DNA of 64,000 bases, from assembly GCA_934122235.1 (NCBI GenBank), contig CAKOWE010000001.1, positions 1 through 64,000 of the forward strand, written 5' to 3'. Of this stretch, positions 48,373 through 57,717 are shown one piece after another. Every line of letters begins with the position of its first letter. Position 1 is the first letter of the stretch. A program made the translations under genes and the position numbers. This DNA is from an uncultured Clostridia bacterium (GTDB lineage Bacteria; Bacillota; Clostridia; TANB77; CAG-508). A model generated the notes under the pieces. That model worked only from the letters and a program-made list of their open reading frames with translations, was not told where the DNA came from and ran no database searches.

Positions 48373-49150
48373 TGTAATAGTTACAGCATATAATTTAGAG
48401 AATTACATAGAAAGAGCTATAAAAAGTGTTGAAGATCAAACAATCCGAAATATAGAAATAATAGTAGTAAATGATTGTTCGACAGATAATACCGATGAAA
48501 AAATGAAGTCTTTAATAAATGAATATAATAATATAACATATATAGTACATAAAGAGAATAAAAGAGCAGGTGGAGCTAGAAACACAGCATTGCAAATCGC
48601 AACTGGTGAATATATTGTATTTTTAGATGGAGACGATTATTTAGCTGATGCATTTGTACTAGAAAAATTAGATAAAGTTATTGGAAATGATAGCGTAGAT
48701 GTAACTTATTTAGGATTTAAAATAGAGGGAGATAGAGAAGAATTAGTTATACCAACAGAGGAAACCTGCACTAAAACCTATAAAGCTGCTACAGATAAAT
48801 ACCCTAATCCGTGGAGTAAATGCTGGAGAAGAGAATATTTAAATGAAAATAATATAAGATTTCCAGAGCATAGATTTTATGAAGATGTGTTATTTGTTTA
48901 TAAAGGAGTTATGAAGTCCAAGAGTTACAAAATTGCTGATTTTGTTGTTCATAAATATACAAGTGGTAGAGTAAATAGTATGACTACAACAGTAAATTTT
49001 AATAATGTAGAGGATACTGTAAAGAATTTACAAGATTTGATTGTTTTAAGAAATACTGAATATACAAAAGAAATAGATATTATTATAAAGAAAGAAGTTA
49101 ATATGTGTAAAAAGAGATTAGATGATGCAATGGATAAACTATATAAATAA
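48329..49150 (+). CDS. Glycosyltransferase family 2
   Basis: A 273-residue GT-A transferase: FSVIVTAYNLENYIERAIKSV near residue 14, VVNDCSTDNTDE near residue 46, and the DxD-type metal site in VFLDGDDYLADA near residue 95. WSKCWRREYLNENNI near residue 151 is common in capsule and wall polysaccharide enzymes. It starts inside the end of the preceding glycosyltransferase gene (GGGAGAGTGA site) and resembles the GT2 gene at 50.4 kb, so the two are probably paralogues. Confidence 0.85.
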   Translation: MDQQVLQPTTEKRFSVIVTAYNLENYIERAIKSVEDQTIRNIEIIVVNDCSTDNTDEKMKSLINEYNNITYIVHKENKRAGGARNTALQIATGEYIVFLDGDDYLADAFVLEKLDKVIGNDSVDVTYLGFKIEGDREELVIPTEETCTKTYKAATDKYPNPWSKCWRREYLNENNIRFPEHRFYEDVLFVYKGVMKSKSYKIADFVVHKYTSGRVNSMTTTVNFNNVEDTVKNLQDLIVLRNTEYTKEIDIIIKKEVNMCKKRLDDAMDKLYK

Positions 49151-49156
49151 AGTTTT

Positions 49157-49203
49157 TATGAAACCATATTGTTAGATAAAAAATGACAATGTGGTTTTAT
49201 TTT
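49157..49203 (+). terminator. Terminator of the glycosyltransferase pair
   Basis: AAACCATATTGT pairs with ACAATGTGGTTT, followed by a T-rich tract. Confidence 0.8.
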
Positions 49204-49346
49204 GTTTTTGAATTTTATGAAAGATTTCAAAAAAACAAAGGCAACTTATTGGTTAAACTTAAGCTATTTGACAAAAAATAGGGTTGGAGATATAATAAAT
49301 ATAATTGCGCAAGCAAAATGATTAAGCGATAAAGAAGGGGATTACA

Positions 49347-50390
49347 ATTATTAATACAGAATATTTTAATTGGAAAAACAAAATCAATGAAGATGAACTT
49401 AAAGAGTGTGCGAAAATCATTAAAGAAAATGGAATAATAGTGTTTCCAACAGAAACTGTATATGGAATTGCAGCAAATGCATTAAGTAGTGAAGCGGTAG
49501 AAAAGATATATTTGGCAAAAGGAAGACCGGGAGATAATCCACTTATAGTACATATATCAAGTAAGGAACAAATTAAAGATATATGTATTATAGAAAATGA
49601 AATAGAACAAAAATTGATAGATAAATTTATGCCAGGACCATTTACTTTAATATTGAAAAAGAAAAGTATAATTCCAAATATTGTATCAGCTTCATTAGAC
49701 ACAATTGGGGTTAGAATGCCTAGTCATATAATTGCAAATAAATTTATAAATGAATGTGGAGTTCCTATTGCAGCACCAAGTGCTAATATTTCTGGCAAAC
49801 CAAGTGGTACAATAGTTGAAGATATAAAAGATGAATTAAATGGAAAAGTAAATGCTATAATAGATGGAGGAATATCAGATATCGGATTAGAGTCTACCGT
49901 TGTTAAAGTTATAAACGGTATACCAGAAATATTAAGACCAGGAAAAGTAACAAAAGAAGATATAATAAGTGAAATAGGAATAGCAAAAGTTAATGAAAAA
50001 GTTTTGGCAAAAGTAGAAAAAGAAGAAAAAGTTGAAAGTCCAGGAATGAAATATAGGCATTATGCTCCAAATACTAAATGTGTCTTGGTTAATATATTGG
50101 ATGATAATAAGCAAATAGAAAAAATTAATCAAATAATAAAAGATAATAAAGATGTTTGTGTAATAGGATTTAAGGAACACAAAGATAAGATAAAGTGTAA
50201 AAATTATATAGAAATAGGAAATAAAAATGATCTAGAAGAATTCTCTAAAAAAATATATACAGAATTAAGAAAGGTAGATGAATATAATGTTTCACTAGTT
50301 ATAATTGAAGGTGTAATCCAAGAAGGTTTAGGTCTTGCAATTATGAATAGACTAATTAGAACATGCGAGTATAACATAATTACAGAATAA
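49347..50390 (+). CDS. ywlC: Threonylcarbamoyl-AMP synthase (Sua5/YwlC type), probable ATT start
   Basis: A 347-residue enzyme for the t6A37 modification of ANN-decoding tRNAs. The catalytic YrdC domain has IIVFPTETVYGIAANAL near residue 29, RMPSH near residue 126 and APSANISGKPSGT near residue 145; a C-terminal Sua5 domain follows (SPGMKYRHYAP near residue 230). No ATG, GTG or TTG precedes the conserved N-terminus in frame: the nearest GTG at 49440 would cut the domain. AAAGAAGGGG at 49331-49340 is well placed for ATT at 49347 (or 49350), which I take as the start. Confidence 0.85.
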   Translation: MINTEYFNWKNKINEDELKECAKIIKENGIIVFPTETVYGIAANALSSEAVEKIYLAKGRPGDNPLIVHISSKEQIKDICIIENEIEQKLIDKFMPGPFTLILKKKSIIPNIVSASLDTIGVRMPSHIIANKFINECGVPIAAPSANISGKPSGTIVEDIKDELNGKVNAIIDGGISDIGLESTVVKVINGIPEILRPGKVTKEDIISEIGIAKVNEKVLAKVEKEEKVESPGMKYRHYAPNTKCVLVNILDDNKQIEKINQIIKDNKDVCVIGFKEHKDKIKCKNYIEIGNKNDLEEFSKKIYTELRKVDEYNVSLVIIEGVIQEGLGLAIMNRLIRTCEYNIITE

Positions 50391-50438
50391 TGAAACTTTT
50401 TTGAGATATGTATTGTATTTGTGGTAGGAGGATTACAT

Positions 50439-51308
50439 ATGAAGTCAGAAGAGAAAAGATTTAGTATAATAACATGTGTGTATAACGTAGAAAAGTATAT
50501 TGACAAAGCCATAGAAAGTGTTTTGTCACAAGATTTTAAAAATTATGAATTAATAATTGTAAATGATGGTTCGACAGATAAAACGTTAGATATAGTAAAA
50601 AAATATAAGGATAAAAGAATAAAGATTATAAATCATAAGAAAAATAGTGGACTTAGTTGTGCAAGAAATACAGCAGTTTCTGTTGCTAAAGGAGAGTATA
50701 TATTATATTTAGATGGTGACGATACGTTATATGAAAATACAACATTATCTAAAATAGATAATACTATAGGAAATGAAAAAATAGATTTAATATATTTTGG
50801 AGTACAATATATTGGTGGAAATGGTAATAAAGCATATATTCCAAATGAGGAGAACTCATCAAGGGAAGCAAGAATTGCTTGTGATATGCACTTCGCGGTT
50901 TCTAGTAAGTGCTGGAGAAGAGATTTCTTGAAAGAAAAAGATATTACTTTTATAGAGGGAATATATTATGAAGATATGATTTATTCTATAAAGGCATCTA
51001 TATTTGCAGATAAATTAAAATATGGAAGTTTTCCTATTTATAATTACTATAGAAATAGAGAAGGAAGCATAATGTCAACACCATCAACTAAACGTTGTAC
51101 AGATATGTATATAATGTTAGCTCATTTGATGGAGTTATACCAAATAACTCCAAAGCAATATAAACCATATTTATTAAGTTTTATAAAAAATGAAACTAAT
51201 AGTTTACCAATGAGAATTGATGCAATACTTGATTCTTTAGAGAATGGAACTAATTCGCCGGTATTACCTAAAAGAAATTATAAAATGATTGAAAAGGTAG
51301 AAGCATAG
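50439..51308 (+). CDS. Glycosyltransferase family 2
   Basis: A 289-residue GT-A enzyme: FSIITCVYNVEKYIDKAIESV near residue 7, IVNDGSTDKTLD near residue 39 and the metal site in ILYLDGDDTLYE near residue 88; SSKCWRRDFLKEKDI near residue 147 matches the paralogue at 48.3 kb. ATG 50439 behind AGGAGGATT; the earlier in-frame start at 50421 precedes that site. The acceptor sugar is unknown. Followed at once by a histidine phosphatase gene. Confidence 0.85.
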   Translation: MKSEEKRFSIITCVYNVEKYIDKAIESVLSQDFKNYELIIVNDGSTDKTLDIVKKYKDKRIKIINHKKNSGLSCARNTAVSVAKGEYILYLDGDDTLYENTTLSKIDNTIGNEKIDLIYFGVQYIGGNGNKAYIPNEENSSREARIACDMHFAVSSKCWRRDFLKEKDITFIEGIYYEDMIYSIKASIFADKLKYGSFPIYNYYRNREGSIMSTPSTKRCTDMYIMLAHLMELYQITPKQYKPYLLSFIKNETNSLPMRIDAILDSLENGTNSPVLPKRNYKMIEKVEA

Positions 51309-51309
51309 A

Positions 51310-51930
51310 ATGGAACAAACAAAAATTATAATTGTTAGACATACTCAAACTACTGGAAATGTAGAGAAAAGATTGACTGGTAGGGAAGATTATCCAATAA
51401 CTGAATTGGGCAAAAATTATATTAATAGGCTAACAGAAAGACTTAAAAATATTAAATTTGATAGAATTTATGCAAGTACATCTGGGAGAACTGTAAAAAC
51501 TATAGAAAAATTAGCTGATATTAATAAATTGACAATAGAACAAGATGAAAATTTGTGTGAAATGTATTTTGGAATATATGATGGTTGGAAATGGGAAGAT
51601 GTAGATGTAGTAAATCCTAAAATACGTGAAAATCATATAAAAACAAATGAAATAAAAGGAATACCAGAACAAGAAACAACTGAGCAAGTACAAATTCGAA
51701 TGACTAATGAAATTACAAAACTTGCACAAGAAAATAATGGAAAAACAATTTTGATATGTTCTCATGGAGTTGCTATTGAAGCTTTTTTAAGAGGAATAAC
51801 AAAAGAACCATTTATTTGTAATAGAGAGAAATATAGTCAGCACAATACAAGTGTTAATATAGTTGATTATAATTTAGAGAATAATAAATATAAAATAGAA
51901 TTATTAAATGATATAACACATCTTATGTAG
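51310..51930 (+). CDS. Histidine phosphatase family protein (phosphoglycerate mutase-like)
   Basis: A 206-residue member of the histidine phosphatase superfamily. IIVRHTQTTGNVEKRLTGR near residue 6 carries the phospho-accepting His in the RH-T variant of the RHG motif; YASTSGRTVKTIEKL near residue 54, CEMYFGIYDGWKWEDV near residue 80 (acidic residue) and ILICSHGVAIEAFLRG near residue 141 (second His) follow. Substrate unknown; such enzymes act on sugar or cobalamin intermediates. It starts two bases after the preceding GT2 stop. Confidence 0.85.
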   Translation: MEQTKIIIVRHTQTTGNVEKRLTGREDYPITELGKNYINRLTERLKNIKFDRIYASTSGRTVKTIEKLADINKLTIEQDENLCEMYFGIYDGWKWEDVDVVNPKIRENHIKTNEIKGIPEQETTEQVQIRMTNEITKLAQENNGKTILICSHGVAIEAFLRGITKEPFICNREKYSQHNTSVNIVDYNLENNKYKIELLNDITHLM

Positions 51931-51939
51931 TTATAAATG

Positions 51940-51973
51940 AAAAACCAGTGAACTTAAATTCACTGGTTTTTTA
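51940..51973 (+). terminator. Terminator after the histidine phosphatase gene
   Basis: AAAACCAGTGAA/TTCACTGGTTTT stem with a short AATT-type loop and T tract. Confidence 0.9.
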
Positions 51974-51993
51974 GATCTTAGCGAAAATGTGTG

Positions 51994-52281
51994 TTATGAT
52001 TTTTTTGCCTTATTAAAAGGCTGGCACTTTTCTTCAAGATCCAGTGGATGTTCGTCTTCAAGAGAGTTAATCTCATGAGTGAGAGACGAATCAAAATGGT
52101 CAGAGATTTCTCCGCCGTGATAGAGAGGCTTACCTCTGTCGGTCCTACCCAGCCCAGAAATAGGTTCAGCTGAATGGGTGGATGAAGAAGCAAACTTGCT
52201 GTCTGCACCACCTATCGGCGAAATCTTCATTGGGTTTGTGTTGGAACGATGGGAAAAGTTGCTATCGGGTCTTCCTGCCAT
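51994..52281 (-). CDS. GC-rich small ORF of unknown function
   Basis: A 95-residue hydrophilic, serine-, proline- and histidine-rich protein, probably disordered, from ATG 52281 behind AAAGGAGGT. No family recognised. It is by far the most GC-rich piece around, using CTC, GCC, CCC, TCG and AGG codons that native genes avoid, but sits behind an AT-rich, native-like leader. Resembles in setting (lone, minus strand, strong ribosome site) the small ORFs at 14.6 and 18.7 kb. Probably foreign. No in-frame CGG, although CGG and CCG are common in it out of frame. Confidence 0.55.
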   Translation of the reverse strand: MAGRPDSNFSHRSNTNPMKISPIGGADSKFASSSTHSAEPISGLGRTDRGKPLYHGGEISDHFDSSLTHEINSLEDEHPLDLEEKCQPFNKAKKS

Positions 52282-52354
52282 GTACAAAAACCTCCTTTAA
52301 AAGTTTATACAATTATTATACTACTGAATAAGCTAAAAGTAAATATATGTAGGT

Positions 52355-54805
52355 TTATTCAATAGATTTTAGAGATTCAATCATATCAACTTTTTTTAAA
52401 GAGAAATGAATGAAAATATTTACAATAATTGAACAAAGTACAGTTATTAAAATAGCATAAATGTAACTAATGAATTTTATGTCTGCACTAAACATTATTA
52501 AATCTACTTCACAAGTTTTTATAACATATGCTTCTAAAAAATAACCAATTATTAAACCTAACATAATTCCAATTGCAGTTAAGAAAATATTTTCTCTGTA
52601 TACATATGAAGACACTTCTTTATCATAAAATCCTAAAACCTTGATTGTAGCAATTTCTCTTATTCTTTCACTAATGTTTGTATTACTTAAATTGTATAAA
52701 ACTACAAAAGCAAGTGCGGCTGCAGATATAATAAGAACCCAAACAATAGCATTTAAACTGTCGAAAGTTTTATCTAGAGAATACCTAGAATTATCTAATT
52801 GAATTACTGCAGATACAGAATTGTCTTGTAGCAATTCTGAAGAAAGTTCATTTTGAGAAGCTTCATTCATGTTGGCATTTGCAAATATCATATTACATTG
52901 ATATGGAGTTTTTGTTAATGATTCGTATAAAGAACTGCTCATGTATACGTAATGGTAAACATAGTTTTCTGCGATTGCAGAAATTTTTACTTCGTATGAA
53001 TTACCATTTAACGGAACAAGTATGTTGTCTCCAACAGATACATGTAATAATTTAGATAGCTTTTCTGTAATTATAACTTCATCATCATTTAAATGAAGTG
53101 GCTCGTGGTTGATTCGAGCTTGCAAATTTATAATATTTTCAATTGTTGCAGAATCTGTGGCTATTAGAATATATGAATCAACTGAAGTTTCATTTGCAGA
53201 TATGTTAGCACTATTTATTTTTAAATTTGAATAATTAATATTGTGTTCTTCTAATATCTTATTTGCATTTTCTAATGAAGAATTGTCTTTAATTCCTATT
53301 TGAATATTAAATTTATATATGTTGTCAAATTGTTTCGGAACTAAAGCTGTAACTGAATCTTTTATTCCAAAGCCAGTTACAACTAATGCTGTGCAACCAG
53401 CAATTCCTATAATAGTCATATAAAATTTCTTTTTGTATCTGAATATATTTCTGCAAGTTACCTTTTTAGTAAAATTTAATCTTTTCCAAATAAAAGGTAT
53501 TTTTTCTAATAAAATTCTTTTACCAGTTTTAGGAGATTTTGGTCTCATTAAGATTGCTGGTGTATTTATCATTTCTGAAGTACAAGAATATATAGTTGCA
53601 ATTAAAGTACATGTTAAAGAAACTATGCCTGCAATGGCAGGGATTGTTATACTAAAATATAAAGAAACTTTTGGCAAATTATACATGATAGCATAAGCAT
53701 TAGCTATTATTCGTGGTATTATATTGATTCCAATAATTGCTCCTAAAATGCTTCCTATAATAGTTGCAAGAGTAGCATATAAAATATATTTCATAGCAAT
53801 AGATAAGCTAGAATATCCTAAAGCTTTTAAAGTTCCTATTTGTAGTCTTTGTTCTTCTATCATTCTAGTCATAGAAGTTAGGCAAACTAAAGCAGAAACT
53901 ACAAAAAATATAATAGGAAAAACTTTACCAATAGCATCTATTTTTTCAGAATTTTCTTTATATTCAGTATATCCTATATTGTCTTCTCTTGAGAAAATAT
54001 ATGTTGTTGGGTATTGAATTTGAGAAATATACATATTAGCATTTGGCGTGTTTATATAAGTAGATATTATAGAGTTATATCTATCGTCATTTATATCTTT
54101 GACTAAATTTTCTAATTTAGTTTTAACAGAAGATATATAATTTGAATAGTCGGAACTATAAGTTAGAAAGTTATTTGGATTCTTTAATGTAATATATAAA
54201 TCTGTGTAAATATTTGAATTAATTATATCTTTTGTAACATATATGAAACCAGACACTTTACCATTTCCTATTTGTGAATTGCCTCTTTCTATAGATATAT
54301 ATAATGGAGACTTTATTTTACCTACAACTTTTAATGAATTAGTTGACAAAAAGTCATCGCTTTCAATATTAATATAATCACCTATGTTAACATTTAATCT
54401 TGAATCAATTAATATTTCATTTGAACTAGATGGAAAAGTTCCTTCTACAAGTTCTATTTTGTTTATATCATTTTCAATTGAGAATACTTTTATAACACTT
54501 TCGGAATTGTTTAAATTTATAATCATATCTTTTGAATATGAAGGATAAATATTTTTAATTTCTTCTATGTTATCTTGTATAATTTTAATAGAATTATCCG
54601 TAAATCCTAGAGTGGATTTCAATGTAAAATCCATAAAGTTAGAATCAGAAAAATATTTATGAGCTGTATACTTCATGGACGGAGTGGTAGCTTTTATACC
54701 AGAATAAAAACCAACTCCTAATATTACAATTAATATAATAGAAATAAATCTTTTCCTGTTTGTATGTATTTCTTTGAAAAAATCTTTAATTAGTGAAGAA
54801 TTCAT
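52355..54805 (-). CDS. ABC transporter permease, FtsX/MacB type
   Basis: An 816-residue membrane protein with the duplicated FtsX layout: one helix near residue 20, a large extracytoplasmic domain (about 45-270), three helices (about 285-410), another helix near residue 460, a second extracytoplasmic domain (about 485-675) and three C-terminal helices. Such permeases drive extracellular work (peptide export, antibiotic resistance, wall remodelling) without necessarily passing a substrate. ATG 54805 behind AAGGAGGAAA. It lies 33 bases after its ATPase gene. Confidence 0.9.
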   Translation of the reverse strand: MNSSLIKDFFKEIHTNRKRFISIILIVILGVGFYSGIKATTPSMKYTAHKYFSDSNFMDFTLKSTLGFTDNSIKIIQDNIEEIKNIYPSYSKDMIINLNNSESVIKVFSIENDINKIELVEGTFPSSSNEILIDSRLNVNIGDYINIESDDFLSTNSLKVVGKIKSPLYISIERGNSQIGNGKVSGFIYVTKDIINSNIYTDLYITLKNPNNFLTYSSDYSNYISSVKTKLENLVKDINDDRYNSIISTYINTPNANMYISQIQYPTTYIFSREDNIGYTEYKENSEKIDAIGKVFPIIFFVVSALVCLTSMTRMIEEQRLQIGTLKALGYSSLSIAMKYILYATLATIIGSILGAIIGINIIPRIIANAYAIMYNLPKVSLYFSITIPAIAGIVSLTCTLIATIYSCTSEMINTPAILMRPKSPKTGKRILLEKIPFIWKRLNFTKKVTCRNIFRYKKKFYMTIIGIAGCTALVVTGFGIKDSVTALVPKQFDNIYKFNIQIGIKDNSSLENANKILEEHNINYSNLKINSANISANETSVDSYILIATDSATIENIINLQARINHEPLHLNDDEVIITEKLSKLLHVSVGDNILVPLNGNSYEVKISAIAENYVYHYVYMSSSLYESLTKTPYQCNMIFANANMNEASQNELSSELLQDNSVSAVIQLDNSRYSLDKTFDSLNAIVWVLIISAAALAFVVLYNLSNTNISERIREIATIKVLGFYDKEVSSYVYRENIFLTAIGIMLGLIIGYFLEAYVIKTCEVDLIMFSADIKFISYIYAILITVLCSIIVNIFIHFSLKKVDMIESLKSIE

Positions 54806-54838
54806 GTTTTCCTCCTTAAATGTTATATAATTCTTGTT

Positions 54839-55540
54839 TTACCATTCTATCTTATCAATAGAAACTGGAGAAGTGTTTTTCTCGACTTTTTGAACACCAC
54901 CATTTTTAAAGTAAATAACTTTATCTGCCATTGGTGTTATAGCAGAGTTGTGAGTAATGATAATTACAGTCATATGCTCTTTCTTTGCCATATTTTGTAA
55001 CAGTTTAAGAATTTGTTTTCCAGTATTATAGTCTAAAGCTCCTGTAGGTTCATCACAAAGCAAAATTTTAGGATTTTTAGCAATAGCTCTCGCAATTGCT
55101 ACTCTTTGTTGTTCGCCACCAGATAACTGAGAAGGAAAATTATTTAATCTATCTTGAAGCCCAACTTGTTCTAACACAGTGCTTGGGGTTAATGAATTTA
55201 CACAAATTTGAGTTGCCAACTCTACATTTTCTAATGCAGTTAAATTTTGTACTAAATTGTAAAATTGAAACACAAATCCGATGTCATTTCTTCTATATTT
55301 GGTTAATTCTTTTTTGCTTAAATTACTAATATTTTTATTGTCTACAATTACTTTGCCAGAAGTTATTGTATCCATTCCACCTAAAATATTTAAAGTGGTA
55401 GTTTTTCCTGCACCACTAGGGCCAACAATAACAGTAAGCTCGCCTTTGTCTATTTCAAAAGAAGTATTTTCTAAAGCTTTTATAGTAACTTCTCCCATTT
55501 TATATTCTTTACAAACATTTTTAAATTCTATGTAAGACAT
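54839..55540 (-). CDS. ABC transporter ATP-binding protein (LolD/MacB type)
   Basis: A 233-residue ATPase: Walker [14 protein letters not shown] near residue 39, Q-loop [20 protein letters not shown] near residue 88, signature [14 protein letters not shown] near residue 140, Walker [13 protein letters not shown] near residue 161 and the switch His in VIIITHN near residue 196. The sequence class pairs with FtsX-like permeases, and one follows in the same transcript. ATG 55540 behind AAAGGAGTGA. Monomers are expected to dimerise at the inner membrane. Confidence 0.94.
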   Translation of the reverse strand: MSYIEFKNVCKEYKMGEVTIKALENTSFEIDKGELTVIVGPSGAGKTTTLNILGGMDTITSGKVIVDNKNISNLSKKELTKYRRNDIGFVFQFYNLVQNLTALENVELATQICVNSLTPSTVLEQVGLQDRLNNFPSQLSGGEQQRVAIARAIAKNPKILLCDEPTGALDYNTGKQILKLLQNMAKKEHMTVIIITHNSAITPMADKVIYFKNGGVQKVEKNTSPVSIDKIEW

Positions 55541-55697
55541 AAATTTCACTCCTTTTATAATAATGTGAATTATATAACAGTACTTGCTTTTTTACAATAG
55601 AAAAGTAGAGAGTATTTGTTATAGTAACACATTTTAATGTTTAGACACATATTAAATAGTGAATAATTATAGAAGAAGATAAAAAGGAGAATTAAAT

Positions 55698-56552
55698 ATG
55701 AAAATAGGTCTAGCTTTAAGCGGTGGTGGAATTAGAGGAATTGCACATGCTGGCGCTTTGAAAGCGTTAGAAGAAAATGATATAAAAATAGATATAATAG
55801 GTGGAACAAGTTCAGGCAGTTTAGTGGCTTCTTTGTATGCACTAGGCTATTCCCCATATTATATATATATATTATTTAAAAAATATGCCAGTGAATTAAC
55901 AAAGTTAAACAATTCATATATTGCATCTGGAGTAGGAAATTTTATTATTAATAAAAAAGTAAATATAAGTGGGTTAAAAACAGGAGAAAGTATAGAGCAA
56001 ACTTATAACAAATTAGCAAACAAAAAAGGAGTGGATAGAATTTCTCAAATAAAAATGCCTATTGTTATACCGGCTGTTGATATATCTACTTCAAAAGAAT
56101 ATGTATTTACATCCAAAATACCAGAAGGAGAGGATGAAGAAAAGTATATAACGGACATTAGTGTAGGTAAAGCAACGAGAGCAAGTTCAAGCTTCCCTGT
56201 CGTGTTTAGCCCGTGTGAATATAAACACTATATGTTTATAGACGGAGGAGCACTTGACAATATACCTGCTTTAGAAGTAAAAAAGCTAGGAGCAGATAAA
56301 GTTATATCTATAAAATTTGATAGCGATACAGTAACAAAAGATAGTAATATAATGGATATTGCCATGAAAGTAATAGACATAATGGGAAGTAAGGTTTCAG
56401 AAGAAAGTTTAGATAAAAGTGATTATGTGATAACAATTCCTTCTGATGGAACAGGACTTCTAGAAACTACTAAGTTAGACTATTGTTATAAATCCGGATA
56501 TATGACAGTTATGGAAAATATCAATGATATAAAAAAGATAATAGAAAAGTAA
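55698..56552 (+). CDS. Patatin-like phospholipase (RssA type)
   Basis: A 284-residue lipid acyl hydrolase of the patatin family. Glycine-rich oxyanion loop GLALSGGGIRGIAHAGALKAL near residue 4, nucleophile Ser in GGTSSGSLVASLYALG near residue 35, and the catalytic Asp in FIDGGALDNIPA near residue 179 form the Ser-Asp dyad. Bacterial RssA-type proteins are cytoplasmic or peripheral; the substrate is unknown. ATG 55698 behind AAAAGGAG. Divergent from the ABC transporter. Confidence 0.9.
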   Translation: MKIGLALSGGGIRGIAHAGALKALEENDIKIDIIGGTSSGSLVASLYALGYSPYYIYILFKKYASELTKLNNSYIASGVGNFIINKKVNISGLKTGESIEQTYNKLANKKGVDRISQIKMPIVIPAVDISTSKEYVFTSKIPEGEDEEKYITDISVGKATRASSSFPVVFSPCEYKHYMFIDGGALDNIPALEVKKLGADKVISIKFDSDTVTKDSNIMDIAMKVIDIMGSKVSEESLDKSDYVITIPSDGTGLLETTKLDYCYKSGYMTVMENINDIKKIIEK

Positions 56553-56584
56553 TCATATTTATAGTGATACCAAAATATAATTTA

Positions 56585-56625
56585 CAAAATAAACATCATA
56601 TATTTTATGATGTTTATTTTGTAAA
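56585..56625 (+). terminator. Hairpin terminator of the patatin gene
   Basis: AAAATAAACATCAT and ATGATGTTTATTTT pair perfectly around ATATTTT, ending in T residues just before the next ribosome site. Confidence 0.8.
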
Positions 56626-56642
56626 GAGAATGAGGTGTTAAA

Positions 56643-57552
56643 ATGAATATTGTATACGTAAGTAAAGCAAAAAATATGGATGAAATGCTAACTAAATGGC
56701 AAACTAAATTGCCTTTGGTAATAAAAAAGAAAATAATCAAAAACAAAATTAGCTTTAAAAAAAGTAAAGAGAATATAGAGTGTAAAATATTTTTAATGGA
56801 TAAAATAAAAAATAAGAATTTAGAAATTATAGGACAAAAATTAAAAAATGTAATTGTTGCAAATGAGTATAAAAATGTTGTTCTTTCTAATGAGATAAAA
56901 AATAATTCAATAATAGTAGACAAGTTACAAGGCTTAAATATATTAGATGGAAGATGGCTATTTAACTATTTAATATTTGATATTATAAAGTATATTTCAT
57001 TAAAAAGAAAAAAAGAAATAAGTGAGAATGAAATATCTATTTTAGTAAATAAAACAACAGATACTAATGTGCAGAATATATTAAATATTGCACAAAGCGT
57101 AAAAGTTTTAAATATAGTAACAGAAAACATAGCGATATTTAAACAAATCGAAGAAAAATTGTATAAAGAAAATGGTATAATGATAAGAGTAACCAACAAC
57201 AAAAAGAAAAGTTTATTAAGGTCAGATATAATAATAAATATAGATTTTACTAACGAAGAATTTGCAAAGTATTATCTGCCTAGCAAACGGGGTAGTAGTT
57301 AATATTAATCAAAAAATAAAAATAAAGAAAAAGAGTTTTGCTGGGATAAATGTTAATGGATATTGTATTAAAACACCTGAAGAATACAAAAGGGAAGCGT
57401 TTAACGATAATGAAATTTATGAAAGTGCAATAATGTGTAAAACACAGTTTCAAAATATAATAGATAAAATTAAAAATGATCACATAGAAATAGTATCGTT
57501 AATTGGAAACAATGGTATTATTAGTGAAAAAGAATATATAACTTTACAATGA
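56643..57552 (+). CDS. Unknown 302-residue protein, split by a CGG frame change
   Basis: I do not recognise a family. Frame one (ATG 56643, GAGGTG site) encodes 215 residues, lysine- and isoleucine-rich, with a beta/alpha stretch VQNILNIAQSVKVLNIVTEN that looks like a Rossmann-type crossover and LRSDIIINIDFTNEEF after it. It then reads YYLPSK, CGG at 57288; skipping the C gives SKGVVVNINQKIKIKK and a further 87 residues to a TGA at 57550. Without the shift a TAA comes four codons later. The junction glycine fits a beta-turn before a strand. The TGA here shows that UGA still terminates. Confidence 0.7.
57288..57290 (+). promoter_or_regulatory. CGG +1 recoding site in the unknown gene (AAA CGG G)
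   Basis: Zero-frame codon 216 is CGG after AAA. Skipping C gives GGG, the only GGG among the ten sites. Confidence 0.75.
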
Positions 57553-57657
57553 AAATATATATGTGTTATACTAAAGCCAGTATACAATTTATGTATTGGC
57601 ACTTAGCCACGAATTTATAATTATAGAACTATTAGAAATAGTTATTGTATACTAATA

Positions 57658-57696
57658 CTTTTAAGAGGATATGTTTTATATCCTCTTAAAAGTAAA
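57658..57696 (+). terminator. Hairpin between the unknown gene and thg1
   Basis: ACTTTTAAGAGGATAT pairs perfectly with ATATCCTCTTAAAAGT around GTTTT. The following T tract is missing, so this may be a leader structure for thg1 rather than a terminator. The sequence from 57553 to here holds no other recognisable element. Confidence 0.55.
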
Positions 57697-57717
57697 ATAA
57701 TAGCAATGGAGATTAAT

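Noticed and set aside
57550..57552. TGA reassigned as a sense codon (Gly or Trp)
   Set aside because: TGA in the MATE relic falls at a Gly position, but a gene ends with TGA at 57550, prfB keeps its autoregulatory TGA, and tryptophans are TGG throughout.
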